This document shows, piece by piece, positions 50,873 to 60,859 of a stretch of 64,000 nt of DNA. Both the position numbers and the translations under genes were made by a program. The notes beneath the pieces were generated by a model. It made no database searches and had not been told where the DNA came from. It worked only from the letters and a program-made list of their open reading frames with translations. How positions within the stretch are numbered: the stretch's first letter is position 1; each line of letters opens with the position of its first letter. The DNA is from Hyaloraphidium curvatum (taxonomy: Eukaryota > Monoblepharomycota > Hyaloraphidiomycetes > Hyaloraphidiales > Hyaloraphidiaceae), in assembly GCA_025558095.1 (NCBI GenBank), contig JAIVFI010000037.1:467648-531647 (forward strand), given 5' to 3'.

Positions 50873-52045
50873 TCACTCGTCCCTCGCGGCCCCACGGCCC
50901 CGCACGTGCCCCAAGCAGTACGCCTGGTCGTCGTCGGAATGCGCCAGCTGGCTCCTGATCACGTAGCCGCTGCACCCCGCCGCCGCGCACCGCCGCACGC
51001 GGTGCCCCATCATGCCCGGCAGCATGTGCGTCCAGCAGAATCTGCTGCGCCTCCCCGCAGCGCCGTAGTTGGCCGACTTCTCGCACCCCTCGTGCTCGCA
51101 CCCGTGGCGCATGTACACCCGGCCGGTGCTCGAGACGGTGATCTGGCGCTTGGGGGCGGGCTCGTCGCCGCCCTCGGCGTACGTCGCGCGCTTCCTCTTC
51201 GGCGGCCCGGCCTTCGCCTTCTTCAGCTTCTGCAGTGCCTTAATGGCCGCTTCTGCTTGCGGCACTGCGTCGGAGAGGAAGAGATCGTCCGAATGCCCGG
51301 ATTCGGAACTGCCCGGGCTCTCCAGATCCGAGCCGCCATCCGAAGCGCTGGCCTCCGACTCGGAAGATTGCCCCCACGTCCGCTGCGCCCTCCCGGCTTC
51401 GCCCTTCCGGGCACGCCGCGCGCGCTTGTCCGCGTTGCGGTGGTTCACCATCCCCTCGAGCCTGTGCGCGGCGCACAGGCGGTATGCCCTCCTGGAAGGG
51501 TAGTCGAAGCTCGGGGAGGTGCGGCAGCCGGGGTGCGCGCAGAGGGAGCGGAAGCGGGGTCCGTCGAGGCCTGGCTCGGGCGGTGTGCCCGGGGATGCGC
51601 GGGGGATGGGCTCCGGAGACGGGGAGAGATACGACGATTCCGACGATGAGTCCGACTCGACGTCCACAGTGCGAGCCGGGGTGTCGCGGGCCTGCGGCGG
51701 CTTCGATGGCCGCGCGCCGAGGCCGGAAAGCATCGCGGTCACTGTGTCGCGGAGCGGCGCCCAAGCGGGAACGGGAACCGTCGGGGTCTCACGGACGGTG
51801 GCAGGGCCCGTCGCAATAGGGCGTTGCTCCTCCGGTGCAATGTCGACCACCGTCGTCGCCGAGCGCGACAGCACGGGGTGGTGCCGTGCGGAGAGCGGTG
51901 ACAGAGCCTCGGGCGACGGGCGGGCCAGCAGCTCGTCCGCCCGCCGCAGCACCTCGTCGACTTCAGCTTCATCGAATATCGACGCGCCCAAGGGAGCTGC
52001 CCCGATGAGCCCCATGGGGAGCCCGGCGGGGACTGTGGAGGCCAT
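50873..52045 (-). CDS. EsV-1-7 domain protein, copy 2
   Basis: Single exon, about 390 residues from ATG 52045. N-terminal helix DEAEVDEVLRRADELLARPS as in copy 1. One Cys/His repeat in the middle (CAHPGCRTSPSFDYPSRRAY, RLCAAHRLEGMVNH) and more at the C-terminus (CEHEGCEKSANYGAAGRRSR, FCWTHMLPGMMGHRVRRC, CSGYVIRSQLAHSDDDQAYC, LGH). Ligand spacing follows C-x4-C-x15/16-C-x2-H. Between them lie an acidic Ser-rich stretch and a basic PPKRKRATYAEG nuclear-localisation-like segment. Likely nuclear or nucleic-acid associated; molecular role unknown in any organism. Confidence 0.7.
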   Translation of the reverse strand: MASTVPAGLPMGLIGAAPLGASIFDEAEVDEVLRRADELLARPSPEALSPLSARHHPVLSRSATTVVDIAPEEQRPIATGPATVRETPTVPVPAWAPLRDTVTAMLSGLGARPSKPPQARDTPARTVDVESDSSSESSYLSPSPEPIPRASPGTPPEPGLDGPRFRSLCAHPGCRTSPSFDYPSRRAYRLCAAHRLEGMVNHRNADKRARRARKGEAGRAQRTWGQSSESEASASDGGSDLESPGSSESGHSDDLFLSDAVPQAEAAIKALQKLKKAKAGPPKRKRATYAEGGDEPAPKRQITVSSTGRVYMRHGCEHEGCEKSANYGAAGRRSRFCWTHMLPGMMGHRVRRCAAAGCSGYVIRSQLAHSDDDQAYCLGHVRGRGAARDE

Positions 52046-52251
52046 GTTGGGGTGACGGGGCGGTCGCACGGAAAGCCACGTGGCCCTCCGTCGGTATCAT
52101 TTTCATCGCGTACCTGGTCGCTGTTCAGTCTCTCGCAATGAAAACCGGCTCTTTGAAAGGCGTAGTCCCTATATACGAGCCTGGGAGCCGCTAGCCGTGC
52201 CGCAGGTTGATCCGATCCTCGCCGGTGCCGCCGCACCCCCTTCGCGTCTCC

Positions 52252-52752
52252 TCAATCTCCCCTTTCAGTCCTCGAGTCCACGAGCTCCACTAATGCAGCC
52301 GCGTGTTCCGCCATGAGCCACTGTAGGCCGTCCGCCAGTGCCCTCGCCTGCGCCTCCAGCGCCGACGCCTGTTCCTTGGCCCGAAGCCGGGTGCGGCGCA
52401 TCGATTCCGTGGCCAGCTGCCTTTTGCGCTGCTTCTTGGAAAGCTTTTGCTGCTTAGGGTTAGGTTGCTGCTGGAAGCTCCGCAGGGGCCGGGGGCGGGG
52501 CGCGACGCTTCTGCGGAGCGCTCTTCTTGGCGGGGTGCGAAGGAGACGGCCCGCCGGTCCCAAGAGGCTGCGCGCTTCGACGGCCGGCACGTCGATGAAG
52601 GAGGGCAATTCCGGCTGCGAGTGTCCGATGGCAGGAAGAGCGGCCGGGGGAGGGAACTGCATGGCGGGCGCCTTGGCGTAGTAGGCGGGAGCGGCGGCTC
52701 GGGAAGGAACAGGGGACCCGGAGAGGACGCTGGAGGCCGCATTGGTAGGCAT
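52252..52752 (-). CDS. bZIP-like protein
   Basis: Single exon, 166 residues. Disordered Pro/Ala-rich N-terminus, then a basic region KKQRKRQLATESMRRTRLRA directly followed by a helix KEQASALEAQARALADGLQW with heptad Leu/Ala. It matches the bZIP basic region, except that the invariant Asn is a Gln (QLATESMRR). The zipper is short. Likely a small DNA-binding or dimerisation regulator. Minus strand, just downstream of the 7-TM member C gene. Confidence 0.55.
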   Translation of the reverse strand: MPTNAASSVLSGSPVPSRAAAPAYYAKAPAMQFPPPAALPAIGHSQPELPSFIDVPAVEARSLLGPAGRLLRTPPRRALRRSVAPRPRPLRSFQQQPNPKQQKLSKKQRKRQLATESMRRTRLRAKEQASALEAQARALADGLQWLMAEHAAALVELVDSRTERGD

Positions 52753-52997
52753 CGTTGGGGAAGACGAGGGAGTGGTGTGCGGGGGACGAGTGTCGCGGAG
52801 GTCGGCCGGGGCCACGTGGCGGTTTGGCGGGAAGCCACCCGCCACCGTGCAGTCGCTTCCCCAACGAGAAGGAATCGCGAGCCCCCGTGCCCATCTTTGA
52901 CTACAAAGCGGAACAGGCAACGGAGTGAACTGCATTTGACCCGGCAAACTACAGTAAATGTCTGTTCCTTCGCTCCTCGGATCGGAATCGCGCGGCC

Positions 52998-54461
52998 TCA
53001 CCCCGGACACGCGATCTCCATGGTGACAAACACCCCCCCGGCCCGCAGGACCGAGTAGAGCCCGACCAGCAGTGTGGCAGCCGTGATCACGAGCCCGCGC
53101 ACCGTTGCCCCGGTGATCGGGAACCCCAGGAACGCGGCGCGGTTCTCCTCCGCCTCGAGCATCGTCGCCATCTCCTACCTGTGCGCGTCCAGGACCGTGA
53201 GCACCGCCGCGCGGTCCGCGGCGGGGGCGGGGGAGCTGGCTAACCTGCGCGCGGCGGCGCGGAGCCGCGCGCGGGCGAGGCGCACCGTGCGCGCGAGGAC
53301 GGTGACCTCGCGGTTGGCGTAGGCGACGGTGACGAGGTGGTGCAGGACGTTGAGGAGGGCGAGGACTACGGCGAGGGAGGTGAAGGTGATGCAGGAGCCG
53401 ACGGCGAGGTTGCCGACAATGGCAGGGAGCTCGAAGAGCATGCCGACGGCGAACCACCGGATGAAGGCGTTCGACGTGGCCATGGAGTGCTTCCACATGA
53501 GGGAGAAGCGCGCGTGGAGCTCGCTGTAGTCGTCCCCGTTCGGGAGTTTCGCCGCCGGGTCCGGGCCCGCGTCGCCGCGCTGCAGGTCGGCGGCCACGCG
53601 CTCGCAAGCATCTACGGCAGAGCCCAGGAGAAGTTGCAACGCCCTATTGTGCAGCCTCGTCTGAAGGGTCAGGGTCGGCGGGTTGGTCGCCGTATCCTCG
53701 AGACCCTTGAAGAGGTGAGCGGCTGCGACGAGGGTCACGCTGGTCGCGACAAATGCGGCACACAGGAACGCGCTCCAAGCATGCGACCAAGTGTCAGATG
53801 CGAGGGTGTAGAAGGCGGTGTATGACATGCCGAAGCACCACCGCACGACCAGCAGGACGAACGGCGTCGCAACGCGCAGCGCTGCGGCAAGGTCCGCACC
53901 GGAGCCCAGCAGCGGCGCGGCACACCCTGGCAGGGGGCACGGGCAGAAGGGATCGCCCGCGATGTGCTCCAGGAGGCGAGAAGGGGCGGCGGCTTGTAAC
54001 GCCTCCAGCTCTCTGTAGCGAATGATCCCGGCGGCGCCGCCGAAGTCACCTGGCGAGTCCGCTGCTGCAGCGGGCCGCGTGCCCAGAGCGCCGGGCACTA
54101 CGAGGGCGTAGTGAACGGGCAGCAGCAGCAGCCCGCCGGCCCGGAACACGGTGGCGACGACCAACTGGCGCAGCTGAAACAGCGAGCCGAACCCGAACGC
54201 CCACGCCGGCGCATACAGCGCGGCCATTGACGTATTCCACAGCGTGTATACGACGAAAAACGTGCCGCGAGGGGGTACCGTCCGCCAAAACGCGTAGAGG
54301 CGGGCCTGAAAGCGCAGGAACGGGGGGAGGAGCGCGGCCGCCGCGGCGAGCCCCGAGTGGGTCAGCGGCTCCGGGTCCGCGGCCCCGCCCAGCGCTGCGC
54401 CGTATCGCGGGAAGAGAGCCGCGTACTCGGCCGCAGAGAACCCCAGGAGCTCGTTGCCCAT
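52998..54461 (-). pseudogene. 7-TM family protein, member C, interrupted by in-frame TAG
   Basis: An unspliced frame of 488 codons starts MGNELLGFSAAEYAALFP and carries the family marks: Cys loop GDPFCPCPLPGC and helices (FVVYTLWNTSMAALY; FVLLVVRWCFGMSYTAFY; AVVLALLNVLHHLVTVAY). After TVLDAHR there is a TAG (53175-53177), beyond which the same frame continues EMATMLEAEENRAAFLGFPI, TGATVRGLVITAATLLVGLY and ends GVFVTMEIACPG, exactly the conserved last helix of members A and B. A GTAGGA donor coincides with the stop, but any intron ending before the conserved block would be only 25-31 bp. So this is a recent nonsense mutation, a micro-intron or a sequence error. Confidence 0.65.
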
Positions 54462-54694
54462 CGTGCTCCTGCTACGGCGACTGCCTCAGGACCACGGGGA
54501 AAGCCCTTCTCTGCTCCCCGACCAGCGCCTGACCCGCGATCGGCCAGGATCATCTGAGTGCCCTATTACGCCAACGAAGATACACTGGAATCGCGCAGAT
54601 TGCGAGCGAGGGATAGGAGCCCGCACCATCCGTGCCGGGATTCCGCTCGCCCGATTGCACGGGACATTCAGGTCCCCCCTCTCGAGCCCGCACT

Positions 54695-55906
54695 TCAAAG
54701 CTGCGAGATGGCCAGAGCCCGCTCCAGCGGGTCCGCCTTCTCGTATGGCGTCCTGCCCAGGTCCTTGGTCGCCTCGGCCACGTCCACCCTCGGTACCGGC
54801 TGCGCCTCGCTCAGGTAGAGGAACGCCGCGGCGCTCACGTCGTCGACCCGCTCGAACAGCCCCGACGACCCCCTCGGCCCGTTGACCAGCCATCCCGAAC
54901 CCGCGAGCGGGTTCTCGGCCACGTACGCGTCCCGCTCGGCCTCCTGGCCGAGCCGCCAGACGTTCATCCCGATCTGCTGCAGCGTCACCTTGAGGCTGCT
55001 CTTGAACACGACGGGATCCGGCACGTGCCACCGGTAAAAGCCGACGTACGCCGGCATCCCCGTCATCCCCGCGGCCCTGCCCGGCGGCCGCACGTCCAGC
55101 GGCGCCCCCGTGTACGGGGCGTGGTGCGCCCCCAGCCCCCACGCCGAGCCGACGTAGTCCTCCAGCCCGGTCCCGCAGATGGTCGGCAGCTCCGCATCCC
55201 CGTCGAGGTACATCTTGACTTCGCCCTCGCCGTACCACCGCCCGCCGGTGATGGGGCGGATCGAGACGACGGTGCCGAGGAAGCGGCCGGGGCCGCGGAA
55301 CCCGTCGGCGATGACAAAGTCGCGCCGCATGACGGTGGGGTTCTCGCGGCGGAAGGAGACGTGGAGGAGGCCGGCGTTGGCGGGCACGGGACCGAGGGTC
55401 AGGTCGATCTGGTAGTACAGCGTCGTCGGAGCCTTTGATCCGTTGACGAACTCGACACGGATCCGGTCGCGGAAGGGCATAGGCACGTAGCTGTTGAATC
55501 CCCGGCCCTCCTGGATCGCCGTGAGCGCGCTGGAGTACGCCGTTGGGCGACCACACGCGGCCCCGAAGAAGTCCAGCACGGGCACGCTGACCGAGGGGAA
55601 GTGCGCCCCGCCGTACGCGACCTCGAGCACCATCGCCCGCATGACCTCGGGCGGCGCCGGCGGGATCGTGAGCCAGATGTGCCTGACGGTCCCCGGGCCT
55701 TCCAGGTCCGCCAGCAGCACGCGTTCGCCGGCCGCGACGACCCGGCTGGGAGACCCCTTGCGCCCGCCCGCTGCCCGCCCGCCGGCGCCCCGCGCGCCGG
55801 TGGGGTTCTCGAAGGTGACGGCGCGGGGTTCCTGCGACGTGTCGATGGAGGAAGGGTCGGAGAACATCGTTAGGCAGCTTGGGGTAGATGCTGCGGTGTC
55901 TCCCAT
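54695..55906 (-). CDS. GH172 / DUF2961 family protein
   Basis: Single exon, 403 residues. Typical DUF2961 (glycoside hydrolase family 172) features: GPGTVRHIWLTIPPAPPE, VPVLDFFGAACGRPTAYSS, FNSYVPMPFRDRIRVEFVN, YYQIDLTLGPVPANAGLLHV, then MYLDGDAELPTICGTGLEDY and VGSAWGLGAHHAPYTG. Characterised members act on fructofuranosyl or arabinofuranosyl linkages; the Glu in GTGLEDY is in the active-site region. No signal peptide, so intracellular or non-classically exported. Family call is firm, substrate is not. No introns. Confidence 0.85.
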   Translation of the reverse strand: MGDTAASTPSCLTMFSDPSSIDTSQEPRAVTFENPTGARGAGGRAAGGRKGSPSRVVAAGERVLLADLEGPGTVRHIWLTIPPAPPEVMRAMVLEVAYGGAHFPSVSVPVLDFFGAACGRPTAYSSALTAIQEGRGFNSYVPMPFRDRIRVEFVNGSKAPTTLYYQIDLTLGPVPANAGLLHVSFRRENPTVMRRDFVIADGFRGPGRFLGTVVSIRPITGGRWYGEGEVKMYLDGDAELPTICGTGLEDYVGSAWGLGAHHAPYTGAPLDVRPPGRAAGMTGMPAYVGFYRWHVPDPVVFKSSLKVTLQQIGMNVWRLGQEAERDAYVAENPLAGSGWLVNGPRGSSGLFERVDDVSAAAFLYLSEAQPVPRVDVAEATKDLGRTPYEKADPLERALAISQL

Positions 55907-56305
55907 CTTGCCCGGATTGCCCCTATCCGATCTCTTTCAGGCGTTTCACCCCTCCAGCTTGCTCACTTCAGACAATAAATGCCCCCTTTGAGGAAAGGCG
56001 GTTTGATTGGACGATGTTGGGTCGTGCAGTCTGTCTCCTTGAGTCATCTGGAATCCGGCGGTGGATTTCGGCGACACAGTAGGTTGATGCTAGCCAGATT
56101 TTCGCCTGGCGCGTTGAAAACCTTCGTGGCACTAAGTAGCAACGCCGAGAATACCCGGTGGCGACGTGCAACGCCCGTATGGGCCCGTGCGCGACGTCCC
56201 GCCGTCGGGAGCTCGGAGCGGCTGAAGATTGAGGGCGGCAGCGAACCAATCCCCCTCGACGTCACGCCGGGGCACCCGGTTACCCTGCTTCGCGCCCCGT
56301 GAAAA
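55907..56305. other. Intergenic, divergent
   Basis: About 0.4 kb, comparatively AT-rich, between the GH172 gene (minus) and the next plus-strand gene. No feature recognised. Confidence 0.4.
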
Positions 56306-57109
56306 ATGTCGAGCAAAGCCGCGGAAGCCGCCAAGGAGGCGGGGACGGCGGCCGCCGGCCCCGACAACGCGTCGGGCGACCTCGTCGCTTATCGCCCCAT
56401 CGAGATGCCCCTCCAGGTCCAGGAGCCCGACTACTCCAAGGGCGGCTGGCGAGTGCTTCTCTCCGGCAACGAGCGCGCTCCATTGTGCTGACGCGGCGCT
56501 GTGCCTCCGCCAGGCTCGTCCACACCGCCCAGGGCTCTGACGTGCGCCTGATCCGCGACTTCGGGCACATCGCGTGGTGCGGCGATGCCCCCGGCCTCTT
56601 CGACACGACGCTCCCGCCCCAACTGGCCGCCAAGGGCGTGCGGCCCGAGCAGTGGAAGGGCTTCATGGACTCGCTGGCCGAGATAATGGCGGGCCGCTGG
56701 ACCGTCACGGCCTCCTTGTTTGCGGTCCTCTTTGTCGTCGGCATCCCCTGCGTCATAGGCACGGAGGAGCGGTTCCAGAAGAAGCTCGGGATGTGGATCC
56801 GGACGCTGAACGAGGAGCTGCTCGAGCCCGTGGGGTGCTACGCGATGCTGCAAAAGTCGTCCAAGACGATCCAGACCGGGCCGAATTCCAGCTACACGGA
56901 AGAGAGGGCGTGGATGGCGATCGCGTTGACGCCGGAGGAGTCGGAGAGGCTGCGGGCCGAGGTGGGTAACCGGCCGTCGGTGGCCCGGTGGTGGCCTGAC
57001 CGCGGCTATTCCACCGCAGGACGCTTTCTGGACGACCGAGTGCTGTGGGGACCGGCTCGTGCCCTCCTGCAACAACTGCTACTGCTGCTGTACCAAGTGC
57101 GTCGTGTGA
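56306..57109 (+). CDS. Unknown small membrane-associated protein with Cys-rich tail
   Basis: Exons 56306-56452, 56533-56961 and 57020-57109 (phase 0; introns 80 and 58 bp) give about 221 residues. The N-terminal part VAYRPIEMPLQVQEPDYSKG is followed by DVRLIRDFGHIAWCGDAPGL, a hydrophobic stretch VTASLFAVLFVVGIPCVIG, KLGMWIRTLNEELLEPVGCY and AWMAIALTPEESERLRAE. The C-terminus is strikingly Cys-rich (CCGDRLVPSCNNCYCCCTKC), probably palmitoylated. The central part loosely recalls Golgin A7/ERF4-like proteins, but this is weak. Confidence 0.55.
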
Positions 57110-57178
57110 TGGGAGGCGTGGATCGAGGGAGGCTTATGTCGCCAATAATCGTGCAATTCGAAAGCCGGCCCTGACGTC

Positions 57179-58052
57179 CTAGCCGTCCGGCGAACCAACG
57201 GCGCCACCCGCGTCTTCTATCTCCTCCTCCAGCCCCGTCCGGTCCTCGAAACCGCCGGATCCGATTGCAGCGGACGGTGGGTCATCCGCTTCGGCCGAGA
57301 TCTTGGCCCGCTCGAGTAGCCTTGTACGTGCTTTCTTGACCAGCAACTTGGCGATCAGCTTGAACGGCCACCCGTCGACGCAGTCAGTGAACGGATCGGA
57401 GCCGAGCCTGGCTATGACGGCACTCTGGACCTGTGAGGCGTGGGTGCGTCATGTGTCGCCAACGCTGCTGGCGAGAAGGCCTGCCCACCTCAGCAATCAG
57501 GATCGGGAACGAAACCAGCGCCGCCAGGTTTCTTGCCACCGGTACTTCCGTATTCGGGTATCCCGGCAGCATGCGCCGAAGGGCTGCCTCCACTTCCTCC
57601 TGCCGAGAGTAGGCCCCGGGACTGTGAGTAAGCGTCTGCCCGCCAAACCGAGCGAAGCCGATCGCCACCTTGGCCACGACCGCGTCGCTGAGGTAACTGT
57701 AAACCCCGGCGTCCTTAAGCATTCGTGTCAGAGAGGACAGCGTGAGCGTGCTGGTCGCCACGGCCGGCTCGCAGATTTTCCCCAACGCGTCGCGGACAAG
57801 CGCCACGGGGGCGGTGGGTCGCCGGCGGTACGGAGTTTTGCTTGCCGAGATGTCTTTCGCCGTGAGAGACTCCCCAAGGTCGGACGTCGCGGTCGGGGAC
57901 TCGAGGGTGAGAGCCGGCGATGACGGGGCGCCTTCGGGCTCCGGGAACTCGCGCAGCGCCTCGTCTACGGCGATCAGCGCGCGGCTGATTTCGGCACGCA
58001 GCTTTCGCGACTCGGCGATGAGCGCCGAGGTGCTCTTGGGGCCGGGCGACAT
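57179..58052 (-). CDS. Unrecognised two-exon protein
   Basis: Exons 57489-58052 and 57179-57430 (GTGGGC...CAG, 58 bp, phase 0) encode about 271 residues. An N-terminal helix IAESRKLRAEISRALIAVDE, a disordered Ser/Pro stretch, and a folded C-terminal part: VALVRDALGKICEPAVATST, LKDAGVYSYLSDAVVAKVAI, VEAALRRMLPGYPNTEVPVA and, across the intron, VQSAVIARLGSDPFTDCVDG then WPFKLIAKLLVKKARTRLLE. No membrane helix or signal. No family recognised. It is convergent with the preceding gene (70 bp apart). Confidence 0.6.
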
Positions 58053-58214
58053 GGTAACTCAGCGTCAGAACGAGTCCTCGGCAACGGATCCGGGGGCACT
58101 ACGAGATGGCGGAGCGAGGTCCACGACGACGCATTCGTTGAAGATATTCTATGGAGACATCGGGTGCAGCGCAGCGACATCCAACGGCGATCTGCCCTCT
58201 GAAACCCTCCGACC

Positions 58215-60573
58215 TCAGTCCAGCCCTACGTCCTTGTACATCCCGTCGATCACCCCCTTGAAGTGCGCCCGAAGCTCGTTCCGCTTGCTCTTGGCCGTCG
58301 GCGTCAGCAGGTTGTTCTCCACCGTGAACGGATCCGGGGAGAGGTGCAGCGCCTTGGGCTGCTCGAAGCCGTGCAGCCCCTCGCCCTTGCCCAGCGCGGT
58401 CAGCTGCGCGAGGAGCTCGCCGCGGACGCGGGGGTCGGCGCAAAGGGCGGGGAAGGGGGCGGTGATGCCGAGCTTGGAGGCGAAGCGGGTGAGGGCCTCG
58501 GGGTCGGGCACGGCGACGGCGACGAGGTATGAGCGGAGCGAGTCGCCGTGCACGTAGAGCTGCGCGAGGACGGGGTGGCGGAGGTAGATCGTCTCGATGC
58601 GCTCTGCGGGTCGAACGAGAGCCGGTCAGCGCCGAACGGGGGGAGAGGCCGCGAGGGAGGCTCACCGGGCGCGACGTACTCGCCCTGGCTCAGCTTGAGG
58701 ATGTGCTTGAGCCGGTCGATGATCTTGAGCGTGTAGTTAGGGAGGAGCTCGCCGATGTCGCCCGTGCGGAGCCAGCCGTCGGGCGTGAGCGCCTCAGCCG
58801 TCTTGTCCGCGACCTGTTTGCGGCACACCGTTAGCACACGCGCCGGCGAGCCTCGAGATCGGCCGACCTTGTAGTATCCCTTCATCACGCTCGCGCTCCG
58901 CACCCAGATCTCCCCGCGCGGGTTGCCCTCCTTGGGCTGGGCAAAGTAGTTCATCTCGGGCACGTCGACGAGCTTCCACTCGCTGTGCGGGAACGAGGTG
59001 CCGACCGTCGAGCCGTACGGCGACCAGACGTCGCCAGTGAGGAGCGAGTGCGAGGCCGCGGTGTTCTCTGCCGGGGGAAGGGAAGTGAGCGGCCGGCAAA
59101 CCCCGTCGCCGGCCGGCAGCACCCACCAGTCTGGCCGTAGCCCTCCTTGACCGACGCCCCGAACACGATCCGCATGAACTCGAGGTTCTCGGGCGCGATC
59201 GGCGCGGCCCCCGAGTTCATGGACTTGATCCTGCCCCCAAGCACCGCCTTCATCTTCCGCAGCGTCGGGTCCGCGTCGAACTCTGTGTCCGCCGCCATGA
59301 TCCCCTGGCGGAGGAGGGCGAGCTTGCCCGCGTACGCGCGCTCGAACGAGGCCTTCTCCGCGGCGGGGAGGGCGTCGGCCATCCCGCGGAGCTGGCCGAC
59401 GAGGCGGTTCAGGATCCGAGGGACGGAGGGGAAGAAGGTGGGACCAAGCGCTTGGATGTCCTCGAACAGGAGCAGGGCGTCGCCGCGGTACACCCCAACG
59501 CGGGCGCCGAGGGAAAAGAGGACGTTCAGGAGGAGGCGCTCGTAGATGTGGGCGCACGGCATGTCTGCAGGGGACGACGGCGTAAGAGGAGGTCCACACG
59601 GCGGGGATGGGCAACCCACAAGAGAGGTGCACGGTGTCGGGGTCGACCAGGCCGACCGACGCGAGGGCGACGCTGTACGAGACCACCACAATGTTCCCGT
59701 GCGTAATCATCGCCCCCTTCGGCGTGCCGGTGGTTCCCGACGTGAAGCAGATCGTGTAGGTGCGGTCCATGCGGTCCGCCGGAGGCGCCACGAGCCCGGC
59801 CAGGCCGGCAGCCTGCTCCGCCCGGCCCAAGTTCTCGAACTCGGCCCACGACCACAGCCTGACGCCGGCGCGCTCGGCGGCGAATCGGGCGTCGTCGGGA
59901 ATGGAGAAGCGGGCAAAGGGGGTGTCGACGACGACGGCGTGCTTCAGGGTCGGGACCTTGGGGAGCAGCGACAGGAGGCGGGGGAGCTGTGCGGGCATGA
60001 GGACGACGAGGGGGATCTTGCAGAGGTTGAAGATGTACTCTGGGCATTGGGCCTCGTCAGTTTCACGTCAGATGGCGCGAGATGAGAATGCCCACCGATG
60101 GCAGGGTCGTCGAAGGTCGGATAGAGCGTGGCAGTCACGATCCCGGCGTACGCGGCGCCGTAGTCTGTGAGGATCCATTCCACGCAATTGTTCATGAAGA
60201 TCCCGATGATGGAGTCGTCCGAGTGGGGTTCAAGACCGGTCAGCGCCCCCAGCGCCGCCGCGACGTGGGCGAACCGCTTGTCGATCTCGGCGTAGGATTG
60301 AAAAGAGAAGGGGCCGGGCTTGCCGTCCGGGGCCGGGAGACGCTGGCCGAGGCAGGGCGCATCGGGGCCGGCGTGCCTGAGCCCGCGGCGGAACAGCTCG
60401 ACGGCCGACGTCACGTTGCGCTCGTCCGGCGGGGGAAAGGCCATCGGAGGGCGCGAGAAATCGGGGTCGGCGAGAGGGTGCCTGAAGACACGCGTCTCGC
60501 TCGACGAAGCCGGGGCAGGCGACGCGATTGCCTGCACACGGAACTGAGCCGGAATATCCGCCGCGACAGACAT
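58215..60573 (-). CDS. Long-chain acyl-CoA synthetase
   Basis: Six exons on the minus strand: 60096-60573, 59620-60039, 59127-59564, 58868-59067, 58666-58813 and 58215-58603, all phases agreeing, about 690 residues. AMP-binding signature DRTYTICFTSGTTGTPKGAM, then VHLSYMPCAHIYERLL across intron 2, KSMNSGAAPIAPENLEFMR, GYGQTENTA, GEIWVRSASVMKGYYK, DGWLRTGDIGELLPNYTLKI and QGEYVAPERIETIYLRHP. These are the marks of ACSL/Faa enzymes, which activate fatty acids to acyl-CoA on ER or peroxisome membranes. The C-terminal KSKRNELRAHFKG carries the usual catalytic-Lys region. Shares a 286-bp divergent promoter with the thioesterase-like gene. Confidence 0.9.
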
Positions 60574-60859
60574 CGTGGAGGGCGTCCCGGCGGCGAGTGA
60601 AGGCGATCGGCGGCAGAACTTCGGCCGAGAGAAGGGATTGCGCTTTCCCGCCGGCCGAGGCTCCAACTTGCGAACGAGGCGGGCAGCAGGCCATTTCGAG
60701 GTCGACTGAGGAGCAACAAATCATCTTCCGCGGTGGCGACTGGTCCTCGTGCGGGCGGGATCGAACTGGCGGAGGATTTCTTGTGGGAGGGCTGGTGCGA
60801 GTTCTCCGCCGAATCGTCGAAGGTGTCAGCCAGAACCTGCGGCCCATCCTAGCCCAGCG
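60574..60859. promoter_or_regulatory. Short bidirectional promoter, acyl-CoA synthetase / thioesterase
   Basis: Only 286 bp separate the two start codons, so the pair is probably co-regulated from one element. No specific motif was recognised. Confidence 0.45.

Noticed and set aside
53175-53177. TAG reassigned as a sense codon
   Set aside because: TAG ends several other genes here (e.g. 2598-2600, 8705-8707, 14085-14087), so nuclear recoding is not supported.
56485-56513. 29-bp intron linking two frames of the Cys-tail gene
   Set aside because: An 80-bp intron (56453-56532) with ordinary ends and matching phase explains the same frame change.
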